A DNA stretch of 64,000 bases from Planctomycetota bacterium (lineage in GTDB: Bacteria; Planctomycetota; JAJSAM01; JAJVHW01), in NCBI GenBank assembly GCA_024280885.1, contig JAJRPF010000049.1, positions 62,001 to 126,000 of the forward strand, in the 5' to 3' direction. This document shows positions 9,230 to 18,074 of the stretch, one piece after another; position 1 is the stretch's first letter; each line of letters begins with the position of its first letter. The notes beneath the pieces were generated by a model. That model had not been told where the DNA came from. It was given only the letters and a program-made list of their open reading frames with translations, and searched no databases. The position numbers were made by a program, and so were the translations under genes.

Positions 9230-10201
9230 CTATTCGTCCCAGAGCGACGCGAGTGTGTAGGGCGAGCCCTCGGGGCACCAGAACCGGCCGTCGATGTAGC
9301 GGTGTCGCCGGTCGAGAGCCGCGATGGCGTTCATGTCGGCGTCGGTCAACTCGATCGCCGCCGCCGCGACGTTCTCGCGGATGCGGCCCTCGTTCGTGGA
9401 CTTCGGGATCACGGCCGTGCCGCGCTGCTGCGCCCACGCGATGAGGACCTGTCCCGGTGATACGGAGTGCGCCGCCGCGATGCCCGCGATGACCTCGTCG
9501 TCGAGGACCTTGAACGGGTCGTCGCGGCGGAACAGTTCACCGCTGTCGGGAGTGCCGAGCGGGGAGTAGGCCGTCAGGATGACGCCCATCTCGCGACACG
9601 CGGCAAGCAGTTCATCCTGCGCGAGATAGGGGTGGAGTTCGACCTGATTGACGGCGGGCATGATGTCCGTCGTCGCATGCAGATGACGGATCTTCGCGGC
9701 TGTGAAATTCGAGACGCCCATCTGGCGCGTGAGCCCTGCGTCTCGCAGCACGGCCATCGCTGCCCACGTCTCTTCGAGCGGCAGGTCCGTCAGCGACACG
9801 AAGTCGTCCGCGGACTTCGGCCGCAGCACGCCGGGGCGCATCGCCACCGGCCAGTGCATGAGATAGAGGTCGAGGTAGTCGAGATGCAGCGCGGCGAGGG
9901 TCTTCTCGAGTGCGGGGCGCACGGCTGCACGCGCATGCTCGGTGTTCCAGAGCTTCGACGTGATCCACACGTCGTCGCGACCGACGTCGCCCGCTGTGAA
10001 CGCATCGCTGAGCGCGCGTCCGATCACGTCTTCGTTGCCGTAGATCGCGGCGCAGTCGATGTGCTGGTAACCCGCGTCGAGGGCCACGCGCACAGCGCGG
10101 TAGAGATCCTCGCCCTGCGGTTTCCAGGTGCCGAGTCCGAAGGCGGGGAAGGCGGTGCCGTCGTGGAGAGCGAGATACGTGTGCTGCGTCGTCTTCTTCA
10201 T
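9230..10201 (-). CDS. aldo/keto reductase
   Basis: The 323-residue NADPH-type oxidoreductase has the AKR barrel signatures in order: GLGTWK near the N-terminus, 'DCAAIYGNE' with the catalytic Asp and Tyr, 'ITSKLWN' with the Lys, 'YLMHWP' with the His, 'GVSNF', 'VNQVELHPYL' and the cofactor-binding 'IPKSTNEGRI'. The full catalytic tetrad is present, so it should reduce aldehydes or ketones to alcohols in the cytoplasm. It is closest to the AKR1/alcohol dehydrogenase (NADP+) type. The open frame runs about 100 codons further upstream, overlapping msrB; MKKTTQHTYL at 10201 is the natural start. Confidence 0.92.
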   Translation of the reverse strand: MKKTTQHTYLALHDGTAFPAFGLGTWKPQGEDLYRAVRVALDAGYQHIDCAAIYGNEDVIGRALSDAFTAGDVGRDDVWITSKLWNTEHARAAVRPALEKTLAALHLDYLDLYLMHWPVAMRPGVLRPKSADDFVSLTDLPLEETWAAMAVLRDAGLTRQMGVSNFTAAKIRHLHATTDIMPAVNQVELHPYLAQDELLAACREMGVILTAYSPLGTPDSGELFRRDDPFKVLDDEVIAGIAAAHSVSPGQVLIAWAQQRGTAVIPKSTNEGRIRENVAAAAIELTDADMNAIAALDRRHRYIDGRFWCPEGSPYTLASLWDE

Positions 10202-10241
10202 GCGCGACAGTATTGCGGGGTGCGCCGCCGTGTCGGAACTC

Positions 10242-10673
10242 TCAGTCGTCGTGGCCGGTTGTCGCGTCCGCTCGCAGCGTGAGGCAGACCGAGTTGATGC
10301 AATAGCGCAGTCCCGTCGGTGGCGGGCCGTCTGAGAAGACGTGGCCGAGATGGGCGTCGCAGCGCGAACACGTGACCTCGACGCGGCGCACGCCCAGCGA
10401 GATGTCCTCGTGTTCAGAGATCCGCGCGCCCGCGAGCGGTTCCCAGAAACTCGGCCAGCCACAGCCAGCGTCGAATTGTGCGTTGCTGCGGAAAATCTCG
10501 GTGCCGCAGCAGACGCACGCATAGGTGCCGATATCCGTGGCTGTGACGTAGTCGCCGGTGAACGGGCGTTCCGTGCCGGCCTGTCGGGCGACGCGGTATG
10601 CCTCTGGTGTCAGTTGAGCGCGCCACTCGTCGTCGGTCTGGATGAGCTTGTCGGATTGGTCGTCGGCGGTCAT
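10242..10673 (-). CDS. msrB: peptide-methionine (R)-S-oxide reductase MsrB
   Basis: The 143-residue enzyme reduces methionine-R-sulfoxide in proteins. It has the two zinc-binding CxxC pairs (CVCC and CSRC), the signature 'GCGWPSFW', 'LGHVFSDGP' and the catalytic 'RYCINS', a Cys form rather than the selenocysteine form. Length is normal for a single-domain MsrB. Its ATG overlaps the TGA of the upstream DUF4031 gene (ATGA), so the two are probably translationally coupled, and the reductase gene follows at 10201. The three form a small oxidative-repair/redox cluster on the minus strand. Confidence 0.95.
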   Translation of the reverse strand: MTADDQSDKLIQTDDEWRAQLTPEAYRVARQAGTERPFTGDYVTATDIGTYACVCCGTEIFRSNAQFDAGCGWPSFWEPLAGARISEHEDISLGVRRVEVTCSRCDAHLGHVFSDGPPPTGLRYCINSVCLTLRADATTGHDD

Positions 10674-10960
10674 GGCTTGCTCTCCACTCTGTCTATCGCA
10701 CGGCCGCGGCGTCGGGTGCGCAGGCCCAGTGCGCGCAACGCGAAGACGATCTCACGCGACGCGACGGGGCGCGCTCCGGCGGCGATCGCCCGCTCTCGCA
10801 ACTCCTCCGGGACGTCATAGTGATCGCCGCCGAAGCCACGCCGCGGCACGCCGAGTTGCCGTGCGAATGCGTGGAGCTCGTCGAGGCCGACATCGCTCAC
10901 GAGGTGTGCCCATACGCGTCCTCGCCATCGCCAACGCGCACTGTCCACGAGGATCGCCAT
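10670..10960 (-). CDS. DUF4031 domain protein
   Basis: A 96-residue protein starting MAILVDSARWRWRGRVWAHL, with 'ELHAFARQLGVPRRGF..DHYDVPEE' and 'ALRALGLR', the typical pattern of DUF4031. The family has no assigned function that I know. The start at 10960 is internal to a much longer open frame and fits the family's N-terminus. Its stop overlaps the msrB start by 4 bp. It faces the peptidase-fusion gene at 11018, leaving a 57-bp divergent spacer that must hold both promoters. Confidence 0.8.
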   Translation of the reverse strand: MAILVDSARWRWRGRVWAHLVSDVGLDELHAFARQLGVPRRGFGGDHYDVPEELRERAIAAGARPVASREIVFALRALGLRTRRRGRAIDRVESKP

Positions 10961-11017
10961 GGGGCGGAGCCTACAGCGAGGGAGCGGCATCCGGAGAAGT
11001 ACTGGTATGCTCCGCGG

Positions 11018-12901
11018 ATGATGCTTCGGATCTCGACGGTTCTGACGATCGCTCTCGCTACTGCCATCGCATGCGTTCCGGCCACTCCGGCCGCCGCGAA
11101 GGATGATCCCGCCGTGAGGATTCTCTTCGTCGCGCCGGATGCCGGACCCGACGCCGAGGTCGCCCGCGAGTTCCTCTTCGGCGCCGACGTGGCCGCGAAA
11201 TTCGCGTTGCCGGGTCAAGCGGGACCGGCGCTCACGCTGGAGCCCGTCGCGCTGCCCGCTGCCGGGAAGAAGACCAAGGCCGCGCTGAAGGCATGGAAGA
11301 AGGAAGCGGCGCTCCTCGTCGCATGGCTCCCGCATGGCAGGACCGCGGAATTCGAGCAAATGGCGGCGAAGGCGAAAGTGCCGCTGCTCGTGGTTTCGCC
11401 CGAGCCGACGACTCCGTCGCTCGAGCTGAAGCGCGCGGTGTTCTGGGCCGGAGGCTCGCCGGTCCAGGATGAGACAGTGCAGGCGCTCGACTACGCGTTG
11501 CAGCCCCTCGGGAGTTCTCAGCCCGCGATTCTGCACGACGGGAGCCCGCGCGGTATGGCGTGCGCGAAGGCCGCGGAGTTCTGGCATCACGTCTCACAGA
11601 CGCTGAAGCCGGCGATCGTGGTCGACGACGACTGGGGTGGCGAGCAGGCGGCGGCGCTCTCGGCCGACGGGTTCGACGCCGTGATCTACTTCGGTGGTCC
11701 CGCGCGCGCCGAGCAGGCGTTGCAGGCGCTCGCGAAGGCGGACTCCAAGCTGCCGGTGCTGCTTACGACCGGCCTCGTCTCTGCGGCGGTCCCCACGTTC
11801 TTCAAGGGCGAGGCGAAGGGCGCGTGGGCGATGGAGCCGAGCTGGTTCGAGGATCTGGGCCGGATCGGGAAGGAGGATCGCTATCCGCTCGTCGATGCCG
11901 TGAAGGCGGCGGATCGGACCGTCCTGCCGGCGATGATGCGCGGACAACGTGTGCTGCTCTGGGTGAAGGCCGCACTTGCCGCAGCGGGCGACGGCTCTGC
12001 GAAGAGGTTCGTCCCTGCGCTTCGGGCGCTGACGCGCGAGGGCGCCGCCGGGAAGACGGTCTTTCAGCCCTACGGGCACGCGTCGCTCACACGCTTCTCT
12101 CTCTGGCATTCGGAGCCGATGGAGAAGTTGCCGGCGTGTCACGAGCGGCCCGTGACGCGTGTGCCCCTTGCGGGCGTTCCGGCGGTCGGGTTCTTTCGGA
12201 CGCAGAACTACGGCTGGGACCCGGACTCGTTCCATGTCTGGGTGCGCTTCACCGAACAAGAGAAGCGCACCATCGAGGCGGATCTCTTCGCGATCGGGCT
12301 GAATACGAAGGGTTATGAAGAGGACCTCGAAGCGCGTCTGCTCGACGATCTACTCGGTCGCGTGATTAGCAAGATGAATAGGCTCTTCCTCCGTAACCCG
12401 GATGGCACAGCGATCCCCGGCGTCTCGTACAACATCAGCTTCTCGCCCAACCCGCCGCCTGACGGTGTCCGCGGGGGCAAGAAGTGGGACGTGCTGATCG
12501 GCGGCGACGATCCGGTCGCTGGCGGACGCGCCTCTGGCTCGACGGCGAAGGTCTTTTCGACGTTCATCCGGCGAACGATGTACGTGCAGCACAAGCTCGA
12601 TCCGCCGATGTCTGCCGACGATCGCAAGCACATGGCGGGTGGCTATGAATGGGATACGTCAGCCGACGAGAATATCCGCAACGGGCTCGTCCGATCGCTC
12701 GTCGGGGGGTTCACGCAGGCGATGGGGCTGACCGGTGCGCACGAACTCGGGCACCTCGCCGGCTGTGGTCATGACACCGAGTGGGGCCGCAGTATCATGA
12801 ATGTCGCGTCGGGGGCGGGGCTCGACTTCGAGTGGGCGGATTGGATCCCCTCGCACTCGAAGGTCCTCGAGAAGCGCCTGGGGCGCGTCCCGGCGCGATA
12901 G
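11018..12901 (+). CDS. exported fusion of a periplasmic-binding-protein-like domain and a metzincin-type peptidase domain
   Basis: The 627-residue product has a signal peptide (MLRISTVLTIALATAIACVPATPAAA). Residues about 30-370 read as a type I periplasmic-binding fold ('RILFVAPDAGPDAEVAREFLFGA', 'PLLVVSPEP', 'DAVIYFGGPARA', 'LPVLLTTGL'), as in branched-chain amino acid receptors. The C-terminal part (about 420-627) carries HELGHLAGCGHD at about 575-586, a complete HExxHxxGxxH zinc motif, followed by 'RSIMNVASG', a plausible Met-turn. I infer a periplasmic zinc peptidase attached to a ligand-binding domain. The longer open frame upstream overlaps the DUF4031 gene, so the ATG pair at 11018/11021 is used; the Shine-Dalgarno is weak. 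Confidence 0.72.
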   Translation: MMLRISTVLTIALATAIACVPATPAAAKDDPAVRILFVAPDAGPDAEVAREFLFGADVAAKFALPGQAGPALTLEPVALPAAGKKTKAALKAWKKEAALLVAWLPHGRTAEFEQMAAKAKVPLLVVSPEPTTPSLELKRAVFWAGGSPVQDETVQALDYALQPLGSSQPAILHDGSPRGMACAKAAEFWHHVSQTLKPAIVVDDDWGGEQAAALSADGFDAVIYFGGPARAEQALQALAKADSKLPVLLTTGLVSAAVPTFFKGEAKGAWAMEPSWFEDLGRIGKEDRYPLVDAVKAADRTVLPAMMRGQRVLLWVKAALAAAGDGSAKRFVPALRALTREGAAGKTVFQPYGHASLTRFSLWHSEPMEKLPACHERPVTRVPLAGVPAVGFFRTQNYGWDPDSFHVWVRFTEQEKRTIEADLFAIGLNTKGYEEDLEARLLDDLLGRVISKMNRLFLRNPDGTAIPGVSYNISFSPNPPPDGVRGGKKWDVLIGGDDPVAGGRASGSTAKVFSTFIRRTMYVQHKLDPPMSADDRKHMAGGYEWDTSADENIRNGLVRSLVGGFTQAMGLTGAHELGHLAGCGHDTEWGRSIMNVASGAGLDFEWADWIPSHSKVLEKRLGRVPAR

Positions 12902-12988
12902 CCGAAGGCGGGCTGACGCTCCACGCGACGCCGCGCGCCCGGGCTTTCCCTGGTTGCGATCGGGTCGCGACCGCATCCTCCGGGGCAC

Positions 12989-15742
12989 ATGGCGAAGACG
13001 ATCCTGACTGAAGGGCAGCGCAAACTGCTGCTGGCCCTCCTCGTGGCGTCGGCCTTCATGCTGGGCAATGCGGCCTATCTCTGGCTTTCGCCGCCCGAAG
13101 CGTCCGTACTGCCGACGTTCTATCAGTGGATGCTCCTGCTCCACGTGGTCATCGGGATCGCGATCCTGTTGCCCATGGCGATCTTCATCGTCTGGCATAT
13201 GAAGCGGGCGCTCGCCATGCAGAACCCGCGCGCGATCACGACCGGGATCGTCGTCGCCATCGCGATGGTGGCCTTGGCGGTGACCGGGCTCTTCATGACC
13301 GAGCAGGGCAATAGCGACGCCAACCGCTGGGCGTATCTCTCGCATCAAGTGCTGGCTCTTGCCGTCCCGCTTATCTACGCCGCGCATCGCTATCTCTCGC
13401 GCCATCAGCCTGCGCGCGCGGCGCTCGTGCGGGGCGTTCTCGCGCCGATCGGCGTGCTCGTCGCGGCGCTCGGCATTCACCACGCCACGTTGCCCCCGAC
13501 GCCCGATCCGCCGCAGGCGTTCGTGCCGCGTCCACCCGACGGCGTGGATCCCTACAAGCACGCTTTCCCCGAGAATGGCCCCGGGGGCGCGCGGCCCGGC
13601 AGCGTCTTCTTCCCCGCGAGCACGGCGACCCGCACCGGCGGCTTTCTCTCCGGTCGGCTCCTTACCGATGGCGACCTTCTCGACCCCGCACAGCACGCGC
13701 GCGAGATCGAGGAATACGGTTTCACGGTCGGCGCGAGTCTCGGCGCCGAGACGTGCCGCGAATGCCACGCCGACATCGTCGATCAATGGTCGCGCTCGGC
13801 GCATCGTTACGCGTCGTTCAACAACCCGTTCTACCGCGCCGCGATCACCGACCTGCGCGAGCACGAAGACCGCGGGCGGCGGCGCTCGCAGTGGTGTGCG
13901 GGCTGCCACGATCCGGCCGTGATGATGTCCGGTAACTGGATGGGCGACGTCGATCCGATGGTGCCGGAGTCGCAGGCCGGACTCACATGCATGGCGTGTC
14001 ATGCGATGGACGAGGTCCACGGCGTCGGCGGGAATGGCAACTACCGGATCAGCGACGACACGCCCGATCCGTATCTCTTCTCCGACGCGAAGGGCGGCGT
14101 CCTCTCCACCATCAACGAGTTGCTGATGTTGGCGAAGCCGGACGTGCACAAGCGCGAGATGCTGAAGCCCGTGTTTCGCACGTCGGAGTATTGCGCGACG
14201 TGCCACAAGGTCTCGTTGGACACCCCGGTCAACCGCTACCGCTGGTTGCGTGGGCAGGATGAGTACGACGCGTGGCATGACTCGGGCGTCGCGCGCAACG
14301 CGGCACGGACGTTCTATCTGCCGGAGAGCGCCCGAACGTGTCAAGACTGTCATATGCCGAAGGTGGACGCGCCGCTCGGCGATGTCGCTGCGAAGAACGG
14401 TCAGGTGCGTTCACATCTCTTCCTTGGGCCGAATACGGCGCTGCCGCATATCCGCGGCGATCAGCGCACGCTCGATGAGATCACGCGCTTTCGCGAGGGC
14501 GCGCTCCGGATCGACGTCTTCGCGCTCCGTCGCGCAGACGGCACGTTGCACGAGGCGCTCGACTTGCGCGACGTTCCGGTCGGCGCCGGCGAAGAGATCG
14601 AGTTGCAGGTGGTGGTCCGCAACAAGGGCGTCGGCCACACGTTCCCAGGCGGGACGCTTGACAGCAACCAGGCGTGGGTCCATCTGCGTGTCGGTTCCGC
14701 GGATGCGTCCGACGTGGTGTTCTTCGAGAGCGGCGCGATGGATGCAGCGACGCGGGTCGTCGATCCGGATGCGCATCACTACACCGCGCTCTTTGTCGAT
14801 GAACACGGCCGCGAACTCCTGAACCGCGACGCCGCCGACTTCCGCGTCGCTGTGCATGCGAAGACGATCGGTCCCGGCACGGCGGACCTCGTTCGCTACG
14901 CATTCCGTGTGCCCGCGAACCTGGCCGGGAAGCGACTCCGCATCGAGGCGACATTGCGCTGGCGGAAGTTCCGGCGCGACTACACAGAGTACGTCTGGAA
15001 GCGGACGATGCAGGGGCGTCCGGTCCCCGATCTCCCGATCGATGATCTCGCGACGACGATGGTGGAGTTGCCTGTGGTCGCTGGCGCGCCGCCCGCGCCC
15101 GCGGCGATCGACGCGCCGACGCGGGCCCGCGAATGGATGCGCTGGAACGACTGGGGCATCGCCGCGCTGCTGCAGGGCGATACGGTGACCGCGGAGACCG
15201 CGTGGACGCGCATGCGCGACACGGAGCCGGAGCGCATTGACGGCTGGCGCAACCTGGCCCGCTCAGCGATCCGCGACGGGGGCCAGAAGCGTGCGCTGGA
15301 GTTCTTGCGGAAGGCCGAAGACCTGGATCCGGGCAACGCGCAGACGGCATTCTTCTTCGGCGTCGCACTTGAGAAACTCGGACGCCTGGAGCCGGCGATC
15401 GAGGCCTACGAGCGAGCGCTGGAGACGTTCCCCGATGACCGCACGATCCACGCTGCCCTCGGTCGTGTGCGCTACAACCTCGGCGAGTACGAGGCGGCGC
15501 TGCGCGACGTCCTGCGCGTACTCGCGATCGATCCCGAGGATCGCGAGTCGCACTACCGTCGTTTCCTGATCTATCAGGCGCTCGGTGACGAAGAGGCAGC
15601 CGCGTTGGCCGAGCGCGCGTACCTGAAGTACTGGCCCGACGAGAGCGCGCAGAAATGGACCGAGACGTACCGCCGCGAGAATCCGGCGGTGAACCGCGAG
15701 GATCAGCCCGTGCATATCCACCAGTTGGAATCCGGCGAATGA
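12989..15742 (+). CDS. membrane multihaem cytochrome c with TPR tail
   Basis: The 917-residue protein begins with about five membrane helices (roughly residues 12-160) containing several His, then a periplasmic region with five CxxCH haem sites: CRECH (256), CAGCH (303), CMACH (334), CATCH (402), CQDCH (451). A beta-rich domain follows ('VVRNKGVGHTFPGGTLDSNQAW', as in cytochrome c554-like proteins), then TPR repeats at about 710-880. Haem-attachment motifs in an octahaem/tetrahaem c554-like context point to electron transfer between the quinone/membrane pool and a periplasmic partner. The stop overlaps the next gene's ATG (ATGA), so both are coupled; pairing with a CRTAC1-type protein is the best clue to a shared role. 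Confidence 0.85.
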   Translation: MAKTILTEGQRKLLLALLVASAFMLGNAAYLWLSPPEASVLPTFYQWMLLLHVVIGIAILLPMAIFIVWHMKRALAMQNPRAITTGIVVAIAMVALAVTGLFMTEQGNSDANRWAYLSHQVLALAVPLIYAAHRYLSRHQPARAALVRGVLAPIGVLVAALGIHHATLPPTPDPPQAFVPRPPDGVDPYKHAFPENGPGGARPGSVFFPASTATRTGGFLSGRLLTDGDLLDPAQHAREIEEYGFTVGASLGAETCRECHADIVDQWSRSAHRYASFNNPFYRAAITDLREHEDRGRRRSQWCAGCHDPAVMMSGNWMGDVDPMVPESQAGLTCMACHAMDEVHGVGGNGNYRISDDTPDPYLFSDAKGGVLSTINELLMLAKPDVHKREMLKPVFRTSEYCATCHKVSLDTPVNRYRWLRGQDEYDAWHDSGVARNAARTFYLPESARTCQDCHMPKVDAPLGDVAAKNGQVRSHLFLGPNTALPHIRGDQRTLDEITRFREGALRIDVFALRRADGTLHEALDLRDVPVGAGEEIELQVVVRNKGVGHTFPGGTLDSNQAWVHLRVGSADASDVVFFESGAMDAATRVVDPDAHHYTALFVDEHGRELLNRDAADFRVAVHAKTIGPGTADLVRYAFRVPANLAGKRLRIEATLRWRKFRRDYTEYVWKRTMQGRPVPDLPIDDLATTMVELPVVAGAPPAPAAIDAPTRAREWMRWNDWGIAALLQGDTVTAETAWTRMRDTEPERIDGWRNLARSAIRDGGQKRALEFLRKAEDLDPGNAQTAFFFGVALEKLGRLEPAIEAYERALETFPDDRTIHAALGRVRYNLGEYEAALRDVLRVLAIDPEDRESHYRRFLIYQALGDEEAAALAERAYLKYWPDESAQKWTETYRRENPAVNREDQPVHIHQLESGE

Positions 15743-17523
15743 GAATGCGAGTGCCGGTTGCTCCGACGACGTCTCTCGTGGGGATCGCGCTCGTACTCTT
15801 CGCGTGCGCAGAGGGCGATGTCGATCCAGTCACGCCGGATCAGAAGGGCATGTATGCCGCGTCGCCGGACGATCCGGGCGCCGCAACCGACGCGGTGCCG
15901 ATGGCGTCACTCCGCTACGTGGACGTCACGGACGCCGTCGGGATCGACTTCGTTCACGAGACGGGCGCGTACGGCGAGAAACTCTTGCCCGAGACGATGG
16001 GCGCGGGGGTGGCGTTTCTCGATCACGATGGCGACGGCGACCCGGACCTTCTGCTCGTCAACGGCGACTGGTGGCCGGGGCACGAGAAGGACGGTCCACG
16101 GCCCACGATGCGGCTCTATCGCAACGACGGCGACTGGAAGTTCACCGACGTCACGGAGGCGGCTGGTCTCGCGGAGCCGTTCTATGGAATGGGCGTGTCG
16201 GCATGCGACACGGACGGCGACGGCGACACCGATCTCTTCGTCGCGGGCGTCGGCGGTAATCGCTTCTATCGCAACGACGGCGGCGTGTTCAGCGACGTCA
16301 CGGACGCCGCCGGTCTGACGGCGCAGACGTGGACCGACCCCGAAGGCAACGTAATCCCGTCGTTCGGTACGTCGGCGATGTTCGTCGACTACGACCGCGA
16401 TGGTCGCCCCGATCTCTTCGTCGGTCATTACGTGCACTGGTCGAAGGAGACCGACGTCTTCTCGACGATGAACGGCCGCGACAAGAGTTACGCGATCCCG
16501 AAGCTCTACCAGGGCGAGTCGTGTCGCCTCTACCGCAACCTCGGCGAGAACCGATTCGAGGACGTGACCGAGGCCGCAGGCGTGCTCAACGACGAGGGCA
16601 AGAGCCTCGGCGTCTGTACGTTCGACTTCAATGACGACGGCTGGCCGGACATCGTCGTCGCGAACGATACGCAGCCGGACTACCTCTACCGCAACGACGA
16701 GGGCACGTTCACCGAGATCGGGACGCCGTCGGGGATCGCGGTCGACCAGGCCACTGCGCGTGCGAAGGCGGGCATGGGCGTTGACGGAACGCTCCTACCC
16801 GACACCGGCAAGCCCGTGTTGGCCGTCGGTAACTTCAGTTCCGAGCCGGTGTCGTTCCTGGAACTGCTGCGCGGGGAGCTCTTCGTCAACCGTGCTGACG
16901 TCTCACGCGTCGCCGAGGCGACCCTCGATCCGCTGACGTTCTCCGTCCGCTTTCTCGATGCCGATCTCGACGGTCGTCCCGATCTCTTCCTCGTGAACGG
17001 CCACATCGAGCCGACCATCGAGAGCGTCCACGCCGACATCCGCTACGCACAGCCTCTGATCCTGCTGCGCGGTGTGCCGGGCAAGCGCTTCGTCCGTTAC
17101 GAAGATGTCAGCGCGCAGGTGGGGGAGGGTTTCGTCCGGCCCCGCGTCGGGCGCGGGTTGGCGCTGGCCGATGTGGACGGCGATGGCGACCTGGATGCCT
17201 GCGTGACGACCAACGGCGGCGCTCCGGCCCTCCTGCGCTGCGATCTTGAGGGCGCGGCCGCACGCTCGTTGCGCATCCACGTCATCGGCGAGGCCCCCGC
17301 CACCGATGCCCTTGGTGCGCGCGTCGAGGTCGTCACCGGCGACTGGACGCAGGTTCAATGGGTGAAGACCGGCTCCGGCTACCTCTCGCAGAGCGAGCTG
17401 ACGCTGACGTTTGGGTTGGGCGACGCGGGGCGTGCCGAGCGCGTCACGGTGCGCTGGCCTGACGGGCACGAGCGGGAATTCTCGGACGTCGCCCCGGGTT
17501 CGTTCGAGGCTGCGCGCAAATAG
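15739..17523 (+). CDS. FG-GAP/VCBS-repeat lipoprotein with ASPIC/UnbV domain (CRTAC1 family)
   Basis: The 594-residue product starts at an ATG overlapping the cytochrome stop codon and has a lipoprotein signal ending L-F-A-C. Calcium-binding FG-GAP loops recur (DHDGDGDPD, DTDGDGDTD, DYDRDGRPD, DFNDDGWPD, DADLDGRPD, DVDGDGDLD), giving a beta-propeller of about seven blades. The last 80 residues ('GARVEVVTGDWTQVQWV..GSGYLSQSE..LTFGLG', 'VTVRWPDG') are the ASPIC/UnbV module. Such proteins often sit beside multihaem or TPR proteins in planctomycete-type genomes. It is probably an outer-surface partner of the upstream cytochrome; a reaction cannot be assigned. Confidence 0.92.
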   Translation: MRMRVPVAPTTSLVGIALVLFACAEGDVDPVTPDQKGMYAASPDDPGAATDAVPMASLRYVDVTDAVGIDFVHETGAYGEKLLPETMGAGVAFLDHDGDGDPDLLLVNGDWWPGHEKDGPRPTMRLYRNDGDWKFTDVTEAAGLAEPFYGMGVSACDTDGDGDTDLFVAGVGGNRFYRNDGGVFSDVTDAAGLTAQTWTDPEGNVIPSFGTSAMFVDYDRDGRPDLFVGHYVHWSKETDVFSTMNGRDKSYAIPKLYQGESCRLYRNLGENRFEDVTEAAGVLNDEGKSLGVCTFDFNDDGWPDIVVANDTQPDYLYRNDEGTFTEIGTPSGIAVDQATARAKAGMGVDGTLLPDTGKPVLAVGNFSSEPVSFLELLRGELFVNRADVSRVAEATLDPLTFSVRFLDADLDGRPDLFLVNGHIEPTIESVHADIRYAQPLILLRGVPGKRFVRYEDVSAQVGEGFVRPRVGRGLALADVDGDGDLDACVTTNGGAPALLRCDLEGAAARSLRIHVIGEAPATDALGARVEVVTGDWTQVQWVKTGSGYLSQSELTLTFGLGDAGRAERVTVRWPDGHEREFSDVAPGSFEAARK

Positions 17524-17559
17524 GCCCCTCGGGCGGCCCCTCGGGCGGCCCCTCGGTCG
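17524..17559. repeat. three tandem 12-bp units after the ASPIC gene
   Basis: GCCCCTCGGGCG occurs twice and GCCCCTCGGTCG once, directly after the stop codon at 17523. Each unit is partly self-complementary, so the transcript could fold, but there is no T-tract and terminator function is unproven. Confidence 0.7.
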
Positions 17560-17637
17560 TCACTTTCGGCATACGCATTGCGCGCTAACCTTTTGGAAAC
17601 CCAGCGCCGACATTGAGGCGTCCCCAGGAGAAGACAC

Positions 17638-18048
17638 ATGCGCATCGCTCGTTGGACAGTCGCCGCCCTCCTTGTCACCGGTCTTGCCGGCGTGCTCGTC
17701 ACGTCTTCCTCGCCCCCCGCTGGCGCCGAGGAGGATCCGGCAGTCGCCGCCAAGACCGCGAAGGCTGCTCTGAAGAAGGCCGTCGCCCGCGGCAAGGAGC
17801 TCTTTCGCTCGAAGGATCTGGGGCGCAAGACCTGCCAGCAGTGCCACGAGGACCCGGACAAGCCGGAAGACAAGCTGAAGGGCCGTGCGTGGTCCTACCC
17901 GGCCTACAGCCGCCGCGCCCGCCGCGTCGTCACGCTGCAGCAGAAGATCAACGAGATGATCAAGTACAAGGCGCGCGGCAAGCAACTCGACGCCTCCGGT
18001 GCGGACATCGCCGCAATCGCCGCGTACGTCGAGTCGTTGCGCAACTGA
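17638..18048 (+). CDS. small exported monohaem cytochrome c
   Basis: A 136-residue protein with a signal peptide (MRIARWTVAALLVTGLAGVLVTSSS) and one haem site, CQQCH, at about residues 75-79. The rest ('KLKGRAWSYPAYSRRARRVVTLQQKINEMI', 'LDASGADIAAIAAYVESL') resembles the SoxA/SoxX-like and generic class I cytochromes of planctomycetes. It probably carries electrons in the periplasm. AGGAG lies 8 bp before the ATG. It is 114 bp downstream of the ASPIC gene on the same strand, so it may serve the same redox module. Confidence 0.85.
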   Translation: MRIARWTVAALLVTGLAGVLVTSSSPPAGAEEDPAVAAKTAKAALKKAVARGKELFRSKDLGRKTCQQCHEDPDKPEDKLKGRAWSYPAYSRRARRVVTLQQKINEMIKYKARGKQLDASGADIAAIAAYVESLRN

Positions 18049-18074
18049 GAGGGCAAGTCCCGCCCTCCCGGCTC

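Noticed and set aside
10961-11590. 306-codon minus-strand frame extending upstream of the DUF4031 gene
   Set aside because: It lies antisense to the N-terminal coding region of the exported peptidase fusion and lacks family support; DUF4031 starts at 10960.
12659-14353. 564-codon minus-strand frame opposite the cytochrome gene
   Set aside because: The plus strand encodes haem motifs, membrane helices and TPRs; the minus frame has only His/Arg-rich filler sequence.
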